Shown in pieces: positions 47,301-50,144 of a DNA stretch of 64,000 bases (position 1 is its first letter; each line of letters begins with the position of its first letter). The notes below the pieces were generated by a model. That model had not been told where the DNA came from, searched no databases, and saw only the letters and a list, made by a program, of their open reading frames with translations. This stretch comes from Ostrinia nubilalis (Eukaryota; Arthropoda; Insecta; Lepidoptera; Crambidae), in assembly GCF_963855985.1 (NCBI RefSeq), contig NC_087096.1:248001-312000 (forward strand), read 5' to 3'. Made by a program: the position numbers and the translations under genes.

Positions 47301-48833
47301 GAATGTTTCTTGCAATTCAAAAGTAATATTATACTTTTCCATGATGCCTATAACATAATGTTTTGACTAAGCCACCTATTTAGTTTTATACACACATAAA
47401 TGACCTCATATTAATCACATTAACCAAATCATGCGGTAATTATTCATAATAACCGGCGATTATTCATAATTTTCACATTTATCACTTTGACCGTAACATA
47501 TGCATAAGACGACGGTACCCAGTGCTATGTGATAATCGCCTAATAACAAGACAATGTATAGTTAACATATCAAAAAATGTCATCACCCACCTCGTCACTG
47601 GTGGGGTCGAGGGACTGCTTGTAGCGGGCGCGCGGCTGCCAGCGCTCGTACTGCAGCTGCAGCGAGTGCCCGATGCTCTCCAACGCTTTGCTCGGTGAAA
47701 GTGAGTTGGGGTCTGTTCAAAACCGCAGAATATTGTTGAAACAAGTAAACTTTAAGATGTTTAACCATTTTCATTAATGGTAGCAGTGTCAGTTGTTATT
47801 GCTCTTTTGTACTTACTACATTTTTTTATTTTTTTCAATATTTGTACGACTAATTAAATCAACATGTGGACATGTCTTGTAAAACCAAATAAATATTTCT
47901 GATTTCAGCACTAAGAACTGTCATAAAATAGTAAGAATAGAGAATAGAAGTACAAAATTTTTAATCGCTGATCGTATTCTTAAATATTAATTTTTCTTAC
48001 CAAAAAAGACAAGGCAAAGCCAAAGGCAGGTAATTCAAGCTTACCTATCCAACACTCGAGCCGGGCACATGGCTGCGTCTTCACGATGTCTGGGGGATCT
48101 ACTCCCACATTCAGGCACAGAACCAGTGCCACACAGTGTGTCTTGTACTGAAATGAGACCTTGTATAAACTTATAAGTTACATTTTAGAATTAGGTGTTT
48201 TTTGGCTTTATTAAAGTTTGTAAGTTACGATCTAATAATCTAATTGAATTCAAATTAGTTGAGATAGTTACCACACCTATAAAAAACATAAGTCAAAATA
48301 CAATTTTTTACTGGTGAAGTTTTTACAACAAACATTACTTCACCATTAACCAATATATTGCTACAGATACCTACCTATTTATCTCTAAAATTATTGTTGA
48401 TACAGCAATGACAATCAAAATAAATCGTGTGACGTGCGACTGAATCTCGTAAACGAAAAAGAAGGTAAAGATACACAATACTTTTACAATATATTATTGG
48501 GCATGAAATTTTACATTATTTTTTTGATTTTGTATGGTAACAGCTATAAAATATCGTAAAAAATTCCATCCATGTGCGTTTGTTTTCATCACACCGCCCG
48601 ATACGCAGTTACGGCTTCGCCCGTTTTCGAGCTCCGCGATAGCCTCTCACCTTTTCTTTCACCCTCCATGAGTGCTCCACGCGCTCGGCTCCTTTTATCA
48701 CCTCAAGATGCCTGGGTTTATCGAAACTCAGGGGCAAATCCCAGTCATCTACGTCCGAAGAAGATTCACTGTCACTTTGTCCACTGTTCTTCTCCTCATC
48801 TTTTACGGCAAGATAAGGAGGCATGTCTGTCAT
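419..48833 (-). CDS. raptor: raptor, regulatory-associated protein of mTOR (28 exons, 1313 aa)
   Basis: Raptor is the mTORC1 scaffold that binds mTOR and recruits TOS-motif substrates. Exons joined in phase: 48651-48833, 48045-48147, 47591-47712, 40675-40794, 39654-39800, 36266-36501, 32216-32398, 30494-30693, 29533-29774, 28785-28859, 28625-28705, 28309-28485, 25998-26154, 25451-25529, 25244-25365, 23603-23715, 22903-23044, 21688-21795, 21302-21469, 17248-17377, 15514-15660, 14736-14839, 12728-12808, 11615-11800, 10166-10385, 8878-8997, 1058-1186, 419-485. They total 3942 nt with every junction in phase, close to the usual ~1300 aa. Diagnostic stretches: [68 protein letters not shown]. The ATG at 48831-48833 is chosen because upstream frame codons include only a GTG. 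Where exon-donor arrays follow an exon, the proximal donor was used. Repeats fill most introns. Confidence 0.95.
778..947. mobile_element. Palindromic MITE inserted in a LINE/SINE 3' end
   Basis: Arms of about 75 bp (starting GTCTGCGAGCACGTAG) form a near-perfect inverted repeat around a short GC-rich loop (850-880). The flanks 697-777 and 950-1000 continue a repeat also found intact at 15319-15460 (GCTGACAATAGTGACT...), so the MITE split that older element. Confidence 0.75.
1255..1385 (-). mobile_element. LINE/SINE 3' terminal fragment
   Basis: On the minus strand this ends ACTGAATAAATACTTTTGAT, preceded by the motif CATAAGTGCCACTTGTGGTC. Related ends occur at 21530-21592 and 57714-57922 (plus strand). 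The fragment lies immediately beyond raptor exon 27 on its acceptor side. Confidence 0.6.
1595..1691. repeat. Cluster of five GGATCC-centred palindromes
   Basis: TGCTGGATCCAGCA at 1608-1621, 1627-1640 and 1678-1691, GCTGGATCCAGC at 1654-1665, and TGCGGATCCGCA at 1595-1606. Each is a perfect palindrome. No ORF or known element covers them, and they lie in the raptor intron between exons 27 and 26. Confidence 0.8.
1949..2993 (+). repeat. 5' LTR of the BEL/Pao element
   Basis: It starts TGTGCACGACG and ends GTCCGGCACA. It carries four bases (CGCA) absent from the 3' copy near the start. Promoter elements were not identified with confidence. Confidence 0.9.
2995..3012 (+). other. Primer binding site of the BEL/Pao element
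   Basis: TGGTCCATTCGGAGCCGG starts one base after the 5' LTR and begins with TGG, the complement of a tRNA CCA end. The tRNA was not identified. Confidence 0.6.
3089..6095 (+). pseudogene. gag-pol of the BEL/Pao element, truncated after the RT active site
   Basis: The ATG at 3089 opens a frame with a Pro/Ala-rich Gag N terminus and a Lys/Arg/Glu coiled-coil-like stretch. Gag core follows at about 3760-4350, then CCHC-type zinc fingers ([14 protein letters not shown] and [14 protein letters not shown], about 4480-4660). A retroviral aspartic protease motif ([13 protein letters not shown]) lies near 4816, and reverse transcriptase at about 5640-6090 with [10 protein letters not shown] and the YMDD catalytic box (6047-6058). 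About 35 nt past YMDD the frame jumps into integrase sequence in another frame, so pol cannot be completed. Descriptive call only. Confidence 0.85.
6090..6926 (+). pseudogene. Integrase remnant of the BEL/Pao element
   Basis: In the third plus frame, [18 protein letters not shown] is followed by the integrase core ([47 protein letters not shown]) and a C-terminal domain ([20 protein letters not shown]). The N-terminal zinc domain and first core segment are deleted, and an in-frame TAG at 6648-6650 interrupts it. The ORF ends at 6926, about 34 nt before the 3' LTR. Confidence 0.85.
6960..8000 (+). repeat. 3' LTR of the BEL/Pao element
   Basis: A 1041-bp near-identical partner of 1949-2993, bounded by TG and CA and followed by the ACATC target duplication. 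Confidence 0.9.
8225..8345 (+). mobile_element. RTE-like LINE/SINE tail fragment
   Basis: It contains GGGGGAGGTCTATGTTCAGC followed by AGTGGACGTCCTATG, the tail motif seen in both orientations at 30147-30240, 42896-43090, 60455-60650, 61053-61092 and 62884-62936. The upstream stretch 8030-8220 is non-coding with a weak AATTAATTC inverted repeat. Confidence 0.55.
8350..8870. other. Repeat-derived intron DNA ending in (ATG)n
   Basis: No gene. It contains a unit ending AATAAATGTATCTTTCTTTC (8574-8822), typical of a retroposon tail, and a short ATG microsatellite at about 8837-8854, just beyond the raptor exon-26 donor. Confidence 0.4.
9619..10260 (-). repeat. Exon-25 donor array (3 copies plus an interrupted remnant)
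   Basis: Minus-strand units begin inside exon 25 at GGGACGAGCGCGCGCC, run through the exon end (GTCACCGTCTG), the donor gtcagtcgc and about 37 nt of intron, then restart. Donors lie at about 10165, 10022 and 9894. Units are 143 and 128 bp. A fourth partial unit at 9630-9687 is separated by about 195 bp of unrelated DNA (9688-9882). The acceptor is never copied. Confidence 0.85.
10705..11730 (-). repeat. Exon-24 donor array, 127-bp unit, 8 donors
   Basis: Eight identical donors (ACACGC|gtgagtaccg) recur every 127 bp from about 11614 to about 10725. Each unit holds the last ~99 nt of exon 24, which encodes [20 protein letters not shown] and the LLQAHIDT end, plus 28 nt of intron. The unit junction lies in GCTGGTGCGGG, which is present both in the exon and just before the restart in the intron. 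127 is not a multiple of 3, so use of distal donors would shift frame. Confidence 0.9.
11871..12068. mobile_element. MITE with AAGCCTTGATCACACGTAC inverted ends
   Basis: About 20-bp terminal inverted repeats, with internal CGAGTACTCGGCCGAG palindromic stretches, flanked by TA on both sides. It lies in the raptor intron between exons 24 and 23. Confidence 0.7.
12728..12808 (-). CDS. raptor: raptor exon 23, candidate cassette exon (27 aa)
   Basis: This 81-nt segment is bounded by a good acceptor (gcgcgcag) and a donor (A|gtgagtcg) and encodes [20 protein letters not shown] plus a short tail. It enters and leaves in the same phase as the flanking exons 22 and 24, so skipping it keeps the frame (1286 aa instead of 1313). 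I do not recognise the sequence from other raptors. It falls in the poorly conserved insert before the MVAGG...LLRWC blade. Inclusion is inferred from splice sites only. Confidence 0.55.
12980..14460. other. Raptor intron DNA without recognised genes
   Basis: AT-rich sequence between exons 23 and 22. No coding exon, RNA gene or clear element was found. Short ORFs lack recognisable motifs. Confidence 0.4.
14467..14702. mobile_element. Palindromic MITE with ~100-bp arms
   Basis: CAGAGTAAATAC at the left end matches GTATTTACTCTG at the right. The arms continue through AATGAGTAGGTCATCTTCAT and GCGCGCCGCATACG-like stretches to a short loop near 14590. It abuts the exon-22 donor region (14735). 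Confidence 0.75.
15319..15460 (+). mobile_element. LINE/SINE 3' end fragment
   Basis: GCTGACAATAGTGACTGAG...CTTCTTCTCAGCACTGGCCC...ACGTGTAAAAGTGC...AAATAAATGAG. It is the intact version of the element split by the MITE at 778-947. It sits about 55 bp beyond the exon-21 donor. Confidence 0.55.
15690..16145 (-). repeat. ~450-bp interspersed repeat, copy 1
   Basis: It matches 24240-24745 in inverted orientation over nearly its whole length (for example AGAAGTGACTCTGGATCC, CCTTTCCTTTAATGAAATGA and GCACTTGGCGCGGGAGGTGCGA-like ends), with scattered differences. The family is not recognised and no ORF is present. Confidence 0.75.
16655..17290 (-). repeat. Exon-20 donor array, 134-bp unit, 5 donors
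   Basis: Donors of the form TTCGG|gtgagcg recur at 17247, 17113, 16979, 16845 and 16711. Each unit contains the second half of exon 20 ([17 protein letters not shown]), the donor and 41 nt of intron, then restarts at GGCTGGAGAC in the exon. The duplicated copies share small deletions relative to the real exon just after that point, so one altered copy was amplified. Confidence 0.88.
17433..17577. mobile_element. MITE with GCCTTGCCACACTGGCGGAT ends
   Basis: About 29-bp inverted ends (GCCTTGCCACACTGGCGGAT at left, ATCCGCCAGTGTGGCAAGGC at right) enclose a GC-rich core. It lies just upstream (minus sense) of raptor exon 20. Confidence 0.75.
17826..21400 (-). repeat. Exon-19 donor array, 47-bp and 158-bp higher-order units, about 60 donors
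   Basis: About 3.5 kb of head-to-tail repeats. The short unit (41-47 bp) is the last ~25 nt of exon 19 (encoding SLRHEAR), the donor ACGAG|gtaacgcg and about 20 nt of intron. From 19925 to 21302 the short units are interspersed with a longer 111-bp exon-19 segment (encoding [19 protein letters not shown]), giving a ~158-bp composite. Variants of the short unit (cggttgc, cggtcgc, cggccgc, and loss of 6 nt) occur in runs, a sign of local homogenisation. The far end joins gcaccggaggtgtagc, probably the original intron. Confidence 0.9.
21302..25365 (-). CDS. raptor: raptor exons 15-19: variable linker before the propeller
   Basis: Residues 702-919. Exon 15 is basic and proline-rich. Exon 16 encodes [15 protein letters not shown], a conserved helix between linker segments. 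Exons 17 and 18 are Ser/Pro and Arg/Asp-rich ([20 protein letters not shown]), as expected of the phosphorylated raptor linker. Exon 19 gives [19 protein letters not shown] followed by [20 protein letters not shown], the charged helix before the WD40 domain. The exon 18 donor is taken as A|gtgagt at 21687. Exon 19 ends at the first of about 60 duplicated donors. Confidence 0.85.
21530..21592 (+). mobile_element. LINE/SINE 3' terminal fragment
   Basis: GACGTTCATAAGTGCCACTT through AATAAATATTTTTGATTTTGAT, the same tail as at 1255-1385 and 57845-57922. It lies between raptor exons 19 and 18. Confidence 0.55.
22115..22900. other. Raptor intron DNA, AT-rich
   Basis: Between exons 18 and 17. Only a small inverted repeat (GCACCGAACAA/TTGTTCGGTGC, 22051-22113) lies at its edge. 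No genes or recognised elements. Confidence 0.35.
23801..23970. mobile_element. MITE with CCATGAGTTTACGTTAGGTG ends
   Basis: Inverted ends of about 30 bp (CATGAGTTTACGTTAGGTGT at left, ACACCTAACGTAAACTCATG at right). The core GCGCCCCTAGCGGCTACTTTC is shared in diverged form with the MITE at 25571-25960. Confidence 0.75.
24034..24231. mobile_element. MITE with GACACCCAAAGT ends
   Basis: GACACCCAAAGT...CCAAAAAGTT at left mirrors AACTTTTTGGCCACTTTGGGTGTC at right, with no coding content. It directly precedes the inverted repeat copy at 24240. Confidence 0.65.
24240..24745 (+). repeat. ~450-bp interspersed repeat, copy 2 (inverted relative to 15690-16145)
   Basis: It shares long stretches with copy 1, for example TCGCACCTCCCGC, TTCATTTCATTAAAGGAAAGG and TGGGATTAATCGGTATCC-like blocks. 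The two copies could pair across raptor exons 16-21. Confidence 0.75.
25451..36501 (-). CDS. raptor: raptor exons 6-14: end of RNC and HEAT-repeat scaffold
   Basis: Residues 226-701. Exon 6 starts with a Gly/Ala/Pro-rich insertion, then [11 protein letters not shown] and [21 protein letters not shown]. Exon 7 has [20 protein letters not shown]. Exon 8 has [18 protein letters not shown]. Exon 9 has [19 protein letters not shown] and [13 protein letters not shown]. Exons 10 and 11 are short (25 and 27 aa). Exon 12 has [20 protein letters not shown] and [20 protein letters not shown]. Exon 13 has [18 protein letters not shown]. These helices match the HEAT solenoid of raptor. Exons 7, 8, 9 and 12 are each followed by tandem copies of their own 3' ends (separate entries). 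Confidence 0.92.
25571..25960. mobile_element. MITE interrupted by a second MITE
   Basis: The outer element has GAGTTTACATCAAACGTCAT / CAATGCAAACTC-type ends. Inside, 25631-25823 is a separate palindromic element with ends GCGATTATCACACTGCACCG and its complement, embedding CCGCGGCGGAGCGCGGTGCA. The inner family recurs at 47018-47541. Confidence 0.6.
26425..28410 (-). repeat. Exon-12 donor array, 150-bp unit, 13 donors, in frame
   Basis: Thirteen copies of the donor CCCGAG|gtgaggcccc recur every 150 bp (two intervals are 151) from 28308 down to about 26505. Each unit holds the exon-12 segment encoding [20 protein letters not shown] and [10 protein letters not shown], then 52 nt of intron encoding [18 protein letters not shown]. 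Because 150 is divisible by 3 and no stop occurs, reading through the donors gives an open frame of about 12 near-identical 50-aa units, from 28479 to the two 151-bp units. Confidence 0.92.
28990..29510. other. Unidentified GC-rich intron insert
   Basis: Between raptor exons 10 and 9. A proline-rich plus-strand reading ([20 protein letters not shown]) ends in a stop at 29216. The composition suggests a retroposon or Helitron-like insert, but no diagnostic ends were found. Confidence 0.3.
29478..29675 (-). repeat. Exon-9 partial 3'-end duplication
   Basis: About 19 nt of exon 9 (CTTCCTGGCGCTGGGCGCG on the minus strand, 29656-29675) reappear at 29478-29497, 37 nt beyond the exon-9 donor. This is the same geometry as the large raptor arrays but with a single short copy, then unrelated sequence. 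Confidence 0.55.
30147..30240 (-). mobile_element. RTE-like tail fragment
   Basis: CATCATCTCAGCCATAGGAC and GTCCACTGCTGAACATAGGC mark the tail of the same family as at 8225-8345, in reverse orientation. Confidence 0.55.
30423..30640 (-). repeat. Exon-8 partial 3'-end duplication
   Basis: A ~30-nt piece of exon 8 (encoding LWAAWEHTL, 30607-30637) is repeated at 30423-30453, about 40 nt past the exon-8 donor, with a 184-bp offset. The copy stops after 30 nt, so only a fraction of one unit is present. Confidence 0.7.
31148..31306. mobile_element. MITE with ACGGCCGGTTCACACATG ends
   Basis: Left ACGGCCGGTTCACACATG and right CATGTGTGAACCGGCCGT are perfect complements. A TTA occurs at both outer edges, a likely 3-bp target duplication. 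Confidence 0.75.
31388..32345 (-). repeat. Exon-7 donor array, 136-bp unit, 7 donors
   Basis: Donors GTCATGAG|gtatgcg recur every 136 bp (32215, 32079, 31943, 31807, 31671, 31535, 31399). Units comprise the exon segment encoding [20 protein letters not shown] and the following FLLADRVMR end, plus about 20 nt of intron. The junction is ATCACC(G/C)ACACC: the true exon has G, all copies have C. 136 leaves remainder 1 on division by 3. Confidence 0.92.
32459..35480 (-). mobile_element. Non-LTR retrotransposon (jockey-like), 5'-truncated
   Basis: The minus strand encodes the C-terminal half of an APE endonuclease ([35 protein letters not shown], about 35110-35470), then reverse transcriptase. RT motifs include [50 protein letters not shown] and the catalytic FADD (33502-33516). 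The frame is open to a stop at 32695. The element ends in a (TGATT)n-type tail at 32459-32482. The missing endonuclease start fits 5' truncation on insertion. It lies sense to raptor, about 60 bp from the exon-7 acceptor. Confidence 0.85.
32695..35470 (-). CDS. Endonuclease-reverse transcriptase of the jockey-like LINE (partial)
   Basis: The uninterrupted frame of at least 790 codons has no stop, and continuing it upstream adds about 130 codons of endonuclease. RT fingers/palm motifs are present in order, and the thumb region includes [20 protein letters not shown]. The C terminus has [11 protein letters not shown] and the RLFYPKCN tail typical of insect LINE pol. The N-terminal endonuclease active-site residues are missing, so it is unlikely to mobilise itself. 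Confidence 0.8.
35490..36065. other. Raptor intron DNA
   Basis: Between the LINE and the MITE before exon 6. No genes or recognisable elements. Confidence 0.3.
36072..36241. mobile_element. MITE with CCAGACGGGTGT ends
   Basis: GCCGGGTCCAGACGGGTGT at left and ACACCCGTCTGGAGCCGG at right, with an internal inverted repeat TAATGGAATGTGTCGTGTAA. It abuts the exon-6 donor at 36265. Confidence 0.75.
36531..37503 (-). mobile_element. tRNA-derived SINE split by a MITE
   Basis: The SINE head (37435-37500, minus) has a B box GGTTCGATTCC and an A box TGGTGTAGTGG. The tail (36531-36620) matches the intact SINE at 39884-40152 (TAAGTATG...ATATCCGTTGTCTAGTACC). The two halves rejoin exactly at a TA when 36623-37334 is removed. 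Confidence 0.8.
36623..37334. mobile_element. 712-bp MITE, TA target duplication, inside the SINE
   Basis: Terminal inverted repeats of about 25 bp begin GCCTGACCAGGAACATAAAA on both strands, with TA at 36621-36622 and 37335-37336. TA duplication suggests mobilisation by a Tc1/mariner-type transposase (inference). No ORF. Confidence 0.8.
37959..39549. mobile_element. MITE (TGTTACGGT ends, TATC duplication) carrying a foldback insert
   Basis: The ends TGTTACGGTCAAAGTGATAA and TTATCACATTAACCGTAACA are inverted. TATC lies at 37955-37958 and 39550-39553. An uninterrupted relative is at 47061-47498. Removing 38334-39437 plus one TA restores the relative's arrangement. Confidence 0.82.
38334..39437. 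mobile_element. 1104-bp foldback element with 457-bp arms, TA duplication
   Basis: Arms 38334-38790 and 38981-39437 are inverted copies (starting CAGTGTGAGTCACGTTAAAG) with a 190-bp loop, flanked by TA. CAGTGTGAG-type ends plus TA fit a Tc1/mariner-related non-autonomous element. No transposase is encoded. Confidence 0.85.
39654..48833 (-). CDS. raptor: raptor exons 1-5: acidic N terminus and RNC/caspase-like domain
   Basis: Residues 1-225. Exon 1 (61 aa) is acidic and serine-rich ([18 protein letters not shown]). Exon 2 gives [19 protein letters not shown] and ARLECWI. Exon 3 gives [18 protein letters not shown]. Exon 4 carries [21 protein letters not shown]. Exon 5 carries the YDCANAG motif. 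Exons 4 and 5 form the caspase-like fold named raptor N-terminal conserved (RNC), which has no known protease activity in the family. The phases (0, 1, 0, 0, 0) close exactly. The 6.8-kb intron 3 holds the hAT-like nest and a LINE. Confidence 0.93.
39884..40152 (+). mobile_element. tRNA-derived SINE, intact copy
   Basis: A box TGGTGTAGTGG at 39894-39904 and B box GGTTCGATTCC at 39936-39946 lie in a tRNA-like head. A body ending in a short oligo-A (40043-40052) and the tail ATATCCGTTGTCTAGTACCG follow. The same family is the split copy at 36531-37503. Confidence 0.8.
40257..40405. mobile_element. MITE with AGGGCGCC ends
   Basis: AAGGGCGCCCTCAAATTGAC at left mirrors TTAATTTGAAGGCGCCCTAA at right, imperfectly. 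Confidence 0.55.
41770..42455. mobile_element. GC-rich inverted-repeat element inside the hAT nest
   Basis: GCTGATGCACACGACGCCGC at left mirrors GCGTCGTGTGCAGGAGCC at right. An inner pair GGCCTCAGCCTCGAACTTAG / CTAAGTTCGAGGCTGAGGCC flanks GCGGGCAGCGG-type repeats. Confidence 0.65.
42700..43230 (+). pseudogene. Mariner-type transposase remnant split by an RTE-like tail
   Basis: The reading [11 protein letters not shown] ... [20 protein letters not shown] and [10 protein letters not shown] resembles the DDE core of mariner-family transposases (QDGA..H and PDLTP..FFLW). A stop (TAG) interrupts the first part. From about 42896 to 43090 an RTE-like tail (AGGACGTCCACTGCTGGACA) is inserted, after which the coding sense resumes ([18 protein letters not shown]). 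Confidence 0.6.
43570..44180. mobile_element. Inverted-repeat element within the hAT nest
   Basis: AAATCGGAAATAATTCCTAA at left (about 43601) and GGAATTATTTCCGATTTAAT at right (about 44145), with TTTAATGGCTTCATT/AATGAAGCCATTAAA inside. No recognised protein. Confidence 0.6.
44261..45010. mobile_element. ~750-bp foldback within the hAT nest
   Basis: Arms of about 270 bp. AAGAAGAACGGTCA / TGACCGTTCTTCTT outside, CAGCTGCTATGGAATGTATC / GATACATTCCATAGCAGCTG inside, meeting near ACAGGGTGG/CCACCCTGT. Confidence 0.75.
45868..46950 (-). pseudogene. Second LINE reverse-transcriptase fragment (jockey-like), frameshifted
   Basis: Minus strand: [25 protein letters not shown] (46712-46725) and EKWYHSWR, then a TATACGC-rich stretch (about 46580-46610) that breaks the frame. 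The RT thumb and C terminus resume from about 46583 ([35 protein letters not shown]) to a stop at 46017. An oligo-A tail lies at 45868-45886. Both the 5' part and the fingers are missing. Confidence 0.8.
47018..47541. mobile_element. MITE (GCGATTATCACAC ends) interrupted by another MITE
   Basis: AAGGCGATTATCACACGGCA at left and GTGATAATCGCCT at right belong to the family seen at 25631-25823. It is split by the element at 47061-47498. Confidence 0.65.
47061..47498. mobile_element. 438-bp MITE, TATG target duplication, intact
   Basis: TGTTACGGTTAATGTGATAA at left and GTGATAAATGTG complement at right, ending CCGTAACA, with TATG at 47057-47060 and 47499-47502. It is the uninterrupted relative of 37959-39549, in the opposite orientation. 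Confidence 0.8.
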
Positions 48834-48854
48834 TTTCACTCTACACTTTCTCAC

Positions 48855-50035
48855 AAAGTAGTCAGTTTCTCTTGTTCAACGTTTCAGGACACAACACGAA
48901 AACATTTTTAAAACCTCGTAAAATACGAAATCATGTGCGCGTCCATTTTTCAACACCACATGGGAATAAACAATAAATTAAGTTTCATTTCATGCATTAC
49001 ATGTTATGTGTTATCATTTTGGAATAAGTGGTTTTGAGAAACAAATACAGAAAAAATATTTTTAAGAAATATCCGGTTTAAAATCATATAAATAAATAAT
49101 ATTCTTTTAATACCGAAATTGATTTTCAGCCGATTGTTTTGCTTCGAATAATAACAATGTGTGTAAAGGAACACATTATATAAATTTTGTCTATGGTTGC
49201 ATTGGATACCGCTGCACCACGGATGAGCTGCACTGCTGCACTGCATGAACTGCTGCAAGATTTTTTTCATTTTCATCTACTACCTACATTCTCTCTCTCC
49301 TCCACCAAATTTTAATTTAATGTGGAATAAATAAACTATGAACACTAGACTCGGACTGAAGGCTATCGTTTTACCTAGCGCTCACCAGTTGGCGCTACTG
49401 TAGAGTAAGGGCATAGAGTAACTTGGTAAGGGTTTATTCCCGAAATCCCGACACTCTTGCTTGGAGTACGAGTAATTTTAGGGTTCCGTAGTCCTGACAT
49501 GGAACCCTTATAGTTTTTTGTTCCCCACACCGCGCCGGAGGAGTGGCGACAACGGGAATAAACCGACTGGAGGAATATCGCCGCATTTAAAGCTAGTCTG
49601 AAACTGCCTTTATTCCCACAAGTTATTCCTACTTATTAGATAAATAGAGTAATACATTCGGTAATTGAAATCAAAAATATGCTTCATGAATGAATTAAAA
49701 CAATAGAGCTAACCCGCGAATAATTAACACTCTTGATCACCGCACACCCACTCCTTTAGGCCAGGAGCTGGGTATAGATATGGCAATACAATTTGAATTT
49801 CATTAGTAGATAACTCTATTTCTCATTAAATGTAACGAGTATGTAAATAAAGGGCAGATAAAAACGATAGCTATGTAAATTATTATAGGGTTTTAATGAT
49901 ATTACCAGGAAAATAATACAAGCCACTTCATTACAAAAGCACCACAAAGTGATAACATAAAAAGAACAATAATAATTGGCTGCTGATTAATACATACAGA
50001 ATAGAATATTAACATTGCTTATTATATTATGTATA
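48855..50035. other. Raptor upstream / Vps41 downstream intergenic DNA
   Basis: It contains the presumed raptor promoter next to 48833 and a repeat at about 49360-49440 (CGCTCACCAGTTGGCGCTAC) related to 57430-57600. No further gene was recognised. Confidence 0.4.
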
Positions 50036-50039
50036 GGTA

Positions 50040-50045
50040 TTTATT
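50040..50045 (-). terminator. Candidate polyadenylation signal of Vps41
   Basis: AATAAA on the minus strand, about 100 nt beyond the Vps41 stop at 50145. Confidence 0.4.
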
Positions 50046-50144
50046 GTTTACATGGAAAAATATTGTTTAGAATTATATACAGTTACTATCTAATTCTATG
50101 CATACAATGATGAGTTGAGCTTTATAAAATATTGCTAGAAAGTG

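Noticed and set aside
48609..48854. A longer raptor N terminus starting at 48854 and ending at 48609.
   Set aside because: The upstream start would be GTG, and the frame past 48651 reads into the intron beyond a good gtgaga donor.
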